NCBI GenBank assembly: GCA_011772205.1
Contig: WVZY01000031.1
Span: 1 to 64,000, forward strand
DNA: 64,000 nt
Direction: 5' to 3'
From: Candidatus Latescibacterota bacterium
Lineage (GTDB): Bacteria > Krumholzibacteriota > Krumholzibacteriia > WVZY01
Below, piece after piece: positions 59,837 to 64,000 of the stretch. The translations under genes were made by a program, and so were the position numbers. Under the pieces are notes generated by a model. It worked only from the letters and a program-made list of their open reading frames with translations. It had not been told where the DNA came from and searched no databases. The number at the start of each line of letters is the position of its first letter. Within the stretch, counting starts at the first letter, position 1.

Positions 59837-61375
59837 TCATTCCCATTCGATGGTGCTGGGCGGTTTCGAGCTGATATCGTACACAACGCGATTGATGCCT
59901 TGGACCGAATTGATGATCCGATTCGATATCTCTTTGAGAAATTCATTATCCAGCATCGCCCAGTCCGCCGTCATCCCATCCGTGCTGGTCACCGCACGAA
60001 GCACGACGGCATAGTTGTATGTCCGAGCATCCCCCATCACCCCGACAGTGCGAACGGGGAGAAGAATAGCGCCCGCTTGCCAGATCTCGTCGTATAAACC
60101 CCAGCTTTTGAGCCCATCGATAAAAACCTTATCCACTCTCCGAAGCAGTGACAGCTTGTCCTCATCCACTTCGCCGACAACCCTTACAGCAAGTCCCGGG
60201 CCAGGGAATGGGTGCCGCATGAGCTGGTCCCTCGGAAGCCCAAGCGCGAGACCGATTTCGCGAACTTCGTCCTTAAAGAAGAGGCCGAGCGGCTCGACGA
60301 GCTCGAACCGGAGTTGATCCGGAAGCCCGCCGACGTTGTGGTGCGTTTTGATGGTCGCCGAAGGGCCTACAGTAGCACTGCTCTCGATTCGGTCCGGGTA
60401 GAGCGTTCCTTGCGCGAGAAAATCAAACGGACCTTTCTCCCGGCTCACTTCTTCGAATATTTCGATGAACAGATGCCCAATCCTTCTGCGTTTCTCTTCG
60501 GGATCCGCGACTCCCTTCAACTGGTCGAGAAATCGCTCTCCAGCTCTTACGATGTGGAGAGGTGCCGAAAAGTGCGATTTGAATAGGGCCTCGACACCTT
60601 CTACCTCTCCCTCACGGAGGAGGCCGTTGTCCACAAAGACGCAAAACAACCTGTCGCCAATGGCCCGGTCAGTGAGAGCTACCGTTACCGAGCTGTCCAC
60701 TCCCCCGCTTACCGCACAGATGACCCGCCCGTTTCCCACCCTATCCTTGATCTCCGCAACCTTCTGTGAAATCACGCTACCGATCTGCCACCCGCGTTCG
60801 CAGCGGCAAATATCGAAGAGAAAATTGCGGAGGATCTTCTCGCCGTGGACGGAGTGATGCACTTCCGGGTGAAATTGTACGCCGTAAAAGTTCTTCTTCG
60901 GTTCACAAAATGCAGCAATCTCGCAGCCCTCCGATGATGCGAGAACCTCCATATCCTCCGTCTTATTCGTGATGCGATCCCGGTGGCTCATCCACACCTG
61001 CTGTTTGCGAGGCGTTCCGTCGAACAAGGAGCTCTCTCCATGTGTTTTGATTACCGTAAACCCGTATTCACCGCTTCCGGACCGGACGACGTTGGCTCCA
61101 AGCTCTCGGGCCGCGAGCTGCATTCCATAACAAATGCCCAGAACAGGCACGCCGAACGACCAGAGTTGGCGCGGAAAATCGGGGGCGTCGGGATCGAAAA
61201 CGCTCGAAGGACCACCGGACAAAATGATCCCCTTGGGACGGAATCGCAGCACTTCCTCCCTCTCGGCCGAGCACGGGAGAATCTCCGAAAATACTTCATG
61301 AGACCGAACGCGTCGGGCAATGAGTTGGGTGTATTGCGACCCGTAGTCGAGTATCACAATGCCGCCCTCAGGCAT
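59837..61375 (-). CDS. guaA: GMP synthase (glutamine-hydrolysing)
   Basis: Aminates XMP to GMP. N-terminal glutaminase: GYGMQLAARELG-type GICYGMQL with the nucleophilic Cys, then FYGVQFHPEV. ATP-pyrophosphatase domain: VICAVSGGVDSSVTVAL (PP-loop). C-terminal dimerisation domain: HHNVGGLPDQLRFELVEPL and DGMTADWA. 512 residues. GGGAG lies 5 nt ahead of the ATG. It is the last purine gene before the terminator. Confidence 0.97.
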   Translation of the reverse strand: MPEGGIVILDYGSQYTQLIARRVRSHEVFSEILPCSAEREEVLRFRPKGIILSGGPSSVFDPDAPDFPRQLWSFGVPVLGICYGMQLAARELGANVVRSGSGEYGFTVIKTHGESSLFDGTPRKQQVWMSHRDRITNKTEDMEVLASSEGCEIAAFCEPKKNFYGVQFHPEVHHSVHGEKILRNFLFDICRCERGWQIGSVISQKVAEIKDRVGNGRVICAVSGGVDSSVTVALTDRAIGDRLFCVFVDNGLLREGEVEGVEALFKSHFSAPLHIVRAGERFLDQLKGVADPEEKRRRIGHLFIEIFEEVSREKGPFDFLAQGTLYPDRIESSATVGPSATIKTHHNVGGLPDQLRFELVEPLGLFFKDEVREIGLALGLPRDQLMRHPFPGPGLAVRVVGEVDEDKLSLLRRVDKVFIDGLKSWGLYDEIWQAGAILLPVRTVGVMGDARTYNYAVVLRAVTSTDGMTADWAMLDNEFLKEISNRIINSVQGINRVVYDISSKPPSTIEWE

Positions 61376-61397
61376 AGAAGCTCCCTTGATTCATGTG

Positions 61398-61453
61398 ATT
61401 ATAATAATGAATACCAGCGGTGCCTGGATTGCCAAGAGGCGATCAAGGCACCG
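61398..61453 (-). promoter_or_regulatory. Possible guaA promoter and inverted repeat
   Basis: TATAAT at 61403-61398 lies 23 bp before the guaA ATG. No good -35 stands at 17 bp. An inverted repeat GGTGCCT/AGGCACC (61420-61453) lies just upstream, with a small inner GCC/GGC stem. It could be an operator, but no purine-box motif is recognised. Confidence 0.35.
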
Positions 61454-61520
61454 GCTATCAGGAATCCCCTTATAATGTACAGCTTTGCTCTGAAATCGCA
61501 GCGCTTTTTTAGCAACTAGG

Positions 61521-63083
61521 TTAGATGTGTCTGAAATGTCTTCTTCCCGTGAAAATCATCGCCACGTCGGCCGCGTCCGCCGCGGCGATCACCTCCTTGT
61601 CGCGAATGGAACCGCCAGGCTGAATGACTGCAACGATTCCCGCCTGCGCGAGCTCCGTCACTCCATCCGGGAAAGGAAAGAATGCGTCCGAAGCAGCCAC
61701 CTTGCCATGCAGAGAAAACTTGGCGTCTCCTGCTTTTTTTACTGCGATTCTCGCCGCGTCTACGCGGCTCATTTGACCGGCACCTATTCCGACGGTACCT
61801 TCCTCGTCGGCGATCACTATCGAGTTGGATTTAACATGCTTTGCCACCTTCCAGGCCATCTTGCATGCATCGAGCTCAGAGGCGGAAGGTTCCCTGTGGC
61901 CCGCTGTTTTCAGCTCATCCAGTTCTGGAAAGCCAGTGTCGCTCTCCTGAAATAGAAGCGCATTTTCAACGCATACGCCGATCCGGGATTGCTTTGCTTC
62001 CTCCCAGAAGCGATCCGATATGGTCACAGCTCTGAGGTTCTTCTTCTTTGACATTTGCTTCATCGCTTCAGCGTCGAATGATCTGGCCAGCACGACTTCG
62101 AGAAACAGCTTGGTCATTTCAGCGGCCAGCTCGATCCCGACGCTGCCGTTCACCGCTACGATGCCGCCGAAAGCGCTCAGAGGATCGCATTCCAGAGCAC
62201 GGCGGTAGGATGCCGCCGGCGATCCACACCATGCAGCACCGCATGGATTTGTGTGCTTGATAATGGCCACGCTCCCTTTCCCGAGGTCGCGGGCAAGAGA
62301 GAAAGCCCCTGCGATGTCGAGATAATTATTGAACGAGAGTTCTTTTCCCTGGTGCTGCTTGAGCGATAATAGCGGTGAATCCTCCTGGGACGCATAGACT
62401 GCGGCCCTTTGATGAGGGTTCTCTCCATAACGAAGCGTAGCCGCCTTTTTGAAACTCAACGGCAACCTGTTCGGCATTTCATCATTCGGCGAAAGCTCGT
62501 GAAAAAACTTGGCAATCGTGGCATCGTATTCGGAACTCAACTCGAACGCCGCACGGGCAAGACGCTTGCGAGTTTCGAGAGCCGTCCCCCCGCTGGCTCT
62601 TATTTCCTCGATAGCAGCGGGATACTGACCCGGATCGGTGAGGATCGTCACATGTGCGTAATTTTTTGCCGCTGCGCGCAAAAGCGCGATGCCTCCGATG
62701 TCGATGAATTCGCAGAACGATTTCTCGGAGAGCTCTCCGGCACGGAACTTCTCCACGAACGGATACAGATTGATTACCACGAGATCGATCAGCGCGATTC
62801 CATGTGCTTCCAATGTATCCAAATGGTCGCTGTTGTCCCTGTCCGCGAGCAAACCTCCATGGATTTTTGGATGCAGGGTTTTCACCCTGCCCCCAAGAAT
62901 TTCCGGGCTTCCTGTGTACTCGCTCACTTCCTCGGCGTGGATTCCCTCCTCTTCGAGATGGGCTTTAGTGCCCGATGATGCGAGGATCTTCACTCCCTTT
63001 TCTTTGAGCAGCGAAGCGAGCTGGACCAGGCCGCTCTTGTCCGTCACGCTGATTAGGGCTGTCTGTATTTGTCTTTCTCTCAT
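61521..63083 (-). CDS. purH: Bifunctional AICAR transformylase / IMP cyclohydrolase
   Basis: Last two steps to IMP. The N-terminal IMP cyclohydrolase domain has TALISVTDKSGLVQLA, LASSGTKAHLEE, GRVKTLHPKIHGGLLADR; the C-terminal transformylase has IIKHTNPCGAAW, DPLSAFGGIVAVN and FFPFPDGV. 520 residues. The start at 63083 overlaps the purC stop as ATGA; a longer frame to 63200 is rejected. Confidence 0.97.
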   Translation of the reverse strand: MRERQIQTALISVTDKSGLVQLASLLKEKGVKILASSGTKAHLEEEGIHAEEVSEYTGSPEILGGRVKTLHPKIHGGLLADRDNSDHLDTLEAHGIALIDLVVINLYPFVEKFRAGELSEKSFCEFIDIGGIALLRAAAKNYAHVTILTDPGQYPAAIEEIRASGGTALETRKRLARAAFELSSEYDATIAKFFHELSPNDEMPNRLPLSFKKAATLRYGENPHQRAAVYASQEDSPLLSLKQHQGKELSFNNYLDIAGAFSLARDLGKGSVAIIKHTNPCGAAWCGSPAASYRRALECDPLSAFGGIVAVNGSVGIELAAEMTKLFLEVVLARSFDAEAMKQMSKKKNLRAVTISDRFWEEAKQSRIGVCVENALLFQESDTGFPELDELKTAGHREPSASELDACKMAWKVAKHVKSNSIVIADEEGTVGIGAGQMSRVDAARIAVKKAGDAKFSLHGKVAASDAFFPFPDGVTELAQAGIVAVIQPGGSIRDKEVIAAADAADVAMIFTGRRHFRHI

Positions 63084-63979
63084 AAGAATTTCTCCAGCTG
63101 CATGTCGGGAAACAATCGACTGCAAGCTTCTCTGTAACGTTTCATCGTATTCTCGATGACACCAGGAGAAAGCTCCGGGGCCGGCGGTTTGCGGTTCCAC
63201 TTTATTTCGTCGAGGTAGTCGCGGACGAATTGCTTGTCGAAACTAACTTGAGGCCGTCCCGGTTCGTATAAATCTTTCGGCCAGAATCTAGATGAATCCG
63301 GGGAAAGAAGCTCATCGATCAGGATGATTTCGCCGGAATGCCGCCCAAATTCGAACTTCGTATCAGCGAGGATGATTCCCCGCTCACCTGCATAATCCCT
63401 GGCTTTCGCGTAAATCCGCAGGCTCATCTTTTTGAGCGTCTCTGCGTCTTCCGCAGACACGATTCGGCACATTTCTTCGAATGAAATGTTCTCGTCGTGC
63501 CCGCTTTCCGCCTTTGTCGCCGGCGTGAAGATAGGTTGGTCGAGCATCGATGACTCCTGCAGCTTGTCCCGAAGTGGGATGCCACATACGGAGCCGGTTT
63601 TCTTGTAGTCCTTCCATCCCGATCCGGCAAGATAGCCCCTCACGACGCATTCAACGTCGAAACGCTCCGCTTTTATAACGAGCATGCTCCTCCCGACAAA
63701 CTCTTCTCTGCCCTTGAATGGAGGCGGAAAGTCGTTCGGATCCGAAGTAATGAAGTGCGTCCTGAGAGAGTCCGAGAAAAGATCGTACCACCCAAGCGTC
63801 ATCTGCGTGAGGATGATCCCTTTACCTGGTATCGGGTCGGGAAGGATTACATCATAGGCACTGATCCTGTCGGTTGCGACGATCAAAAGTCGATCCCCAA
63901 GGTCGAATATGTCGCGAACCTTTCCGGATAGATCCGGCTTGAGCCCGTACGACTCGGTTGTAATGAGCGCTTTTACCAT
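63080..63979 (-). CDS. purC: Phosphoribosylaminoimidazole-succinocarboxamide synthase
   Basis: Adds aspartate to CAIR with ATP in purine synthesis. SGKVRDIFDLGDRLLIVATDRISAYD, VECVVRGYLAGSGWKDY, ADTKFEFG and SPDSSRFWPKDLYEPGRPQ are the family motifs. 299 residues fits the SAICAR synthetase of the longer, yeast/plant-like type. AGGAGG stands 5 nt ahead of the ATG. It starts the purine set; the region upstream is outside the window. Confidence 0.97.
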   Translation of the reverse strand: MVKALITTESYGLKPDLSGKVRDIFDLGDRLLIVATDRISAYDVILPDPIPGKGIILTQMTLGWYDLFSDSLRTHFITSDPNDFPPPFKGREEFVGRSMLVIKAERFDVECVVRGYLAGSGWKDYKKTGSVCGIPLRDKLQESSMLDQPIFTPATKAESGHDENISFEEMCRIVSAEDAETLKKMSLRIYAKARDYAGERGIILADTKFEFGRHSGEIILIDELLSPDSSRFWPKDLYEPGRPQVSFDKQFVRDYLDEIKWNRKPPAPELSPGVIENTMKRYREACSRLFPDMQLEKFL

Positions 63980-64000
63980 GTTCCTCCTGTCGAGCGATTC

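Noticed and set aside
61376-61520. Purine riboswitch before guaA
   Set aside because: None of the conserved three-way-junction loops is visible.

Overview
The window reads as a chromosome segment of an uncultured, diderm (Gram-negative-type) bacterium with G+C a little above one half. It holds about 46 protein genes and four tRNA genes, and all of them lie on the minus strand except rpsT. The diderm reading rests on an LpxL/HtrB-type acyltransferase, a LapA/LapB pair, an Omp85-type barrel, a SPOR-domain protein, a soluble lytic transglycosylase and several lipoproteins with clear lipoboxes. Gene order is a patchwork of ancient clusters known from several phyla: DUF512-der-plsY-gpsA and topA-trmFO-xerC-hslV-hslU as in Firmicutes, trpS-scpA-scpB-rluB-hisC-cmk/plsC-rpsA, mutS/mutL/miaA, surE-pcm, and purC-purH-guaA. 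This mix, with Big_5 lipoproteins, LVIVD and NHL propellers and a FlgD-like C-terminal domain, suggests a lineage near the FCB group or one of the neighbouring candidate phyla; no finer placement is supported by sequence reading alone. || Layout in transcription order, from the right edge leftward: purC-purH and guaA (63979-59837, purine synthesis) end at a terminator. An envelope block follows (59734-51675): lytic transglycosylase, NHL propeller protein, polyprenol/diacylglycerol-kinase-like membrane protein, TPR protein, J-domain/TPR protein, and a membrane protein joining a degenerate PP2C-like domain to a PQQ propeller, with its own promoter. Then come a cold-shock gene with a terminator-like leader, secA, and a long operon starting with a DUF494/Smg protein: topA, trmFO, xerC, hslV, hslU, argF, a Big_5 lipoprotein, dapF, and a large protein combining a HExxH peptidase-like domain, a TolB-like propeller and an Omp85-like barrel. 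proS follows from a near-consensus promoter. rpsT (+ strand) diverges from xerD. The trpS promoter drives trpS-scpA-scpB-rluB-hisC-cmk/plsC; rpsA has its own promoter and terminator; lapA-lapB-SPOR protein-mutS follow; then a Rossmann/GAF/degenerate-GGDEF protein, mutL, miaA, tRNA-Gly, an SLH/TPR lipoprotein, DUF512, der, plsY, gpsA, a MerR regulator, tRNA-Pro(GGG), acyltransferase, glycosyltransferase, surE, pcm, a small membrane exporter, tRNA-Pro(CGG), a sigma-70 factor, apt, tRNA-Arg(CCT), and finally a lipoprotein made of near-identical 126-bp LVIVD repeats that runs off the left edge. || Most of the window is housekeeping. The parts most worth following are the HExxH-propeller-Omp85 protein, the pseudo-PP2C/PQQ membrane protein with a palindrome inside its promoter, the Rossmann-GAF-pseudo-GGDEF protein set between mutS and mutL, the cmk-plsC fusion, the cold-shock leader, the LVIVD array, and a 53-nt hairpin next to three tandem copies of a gene 3' end. 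I saw no transposon, prophage or CRISPR array, and no clear pseudogene. Start codons were moved inward from the longest open frame where overlap, ribosome-binding site or promoter position argued for it; these choices are stated in each entry.
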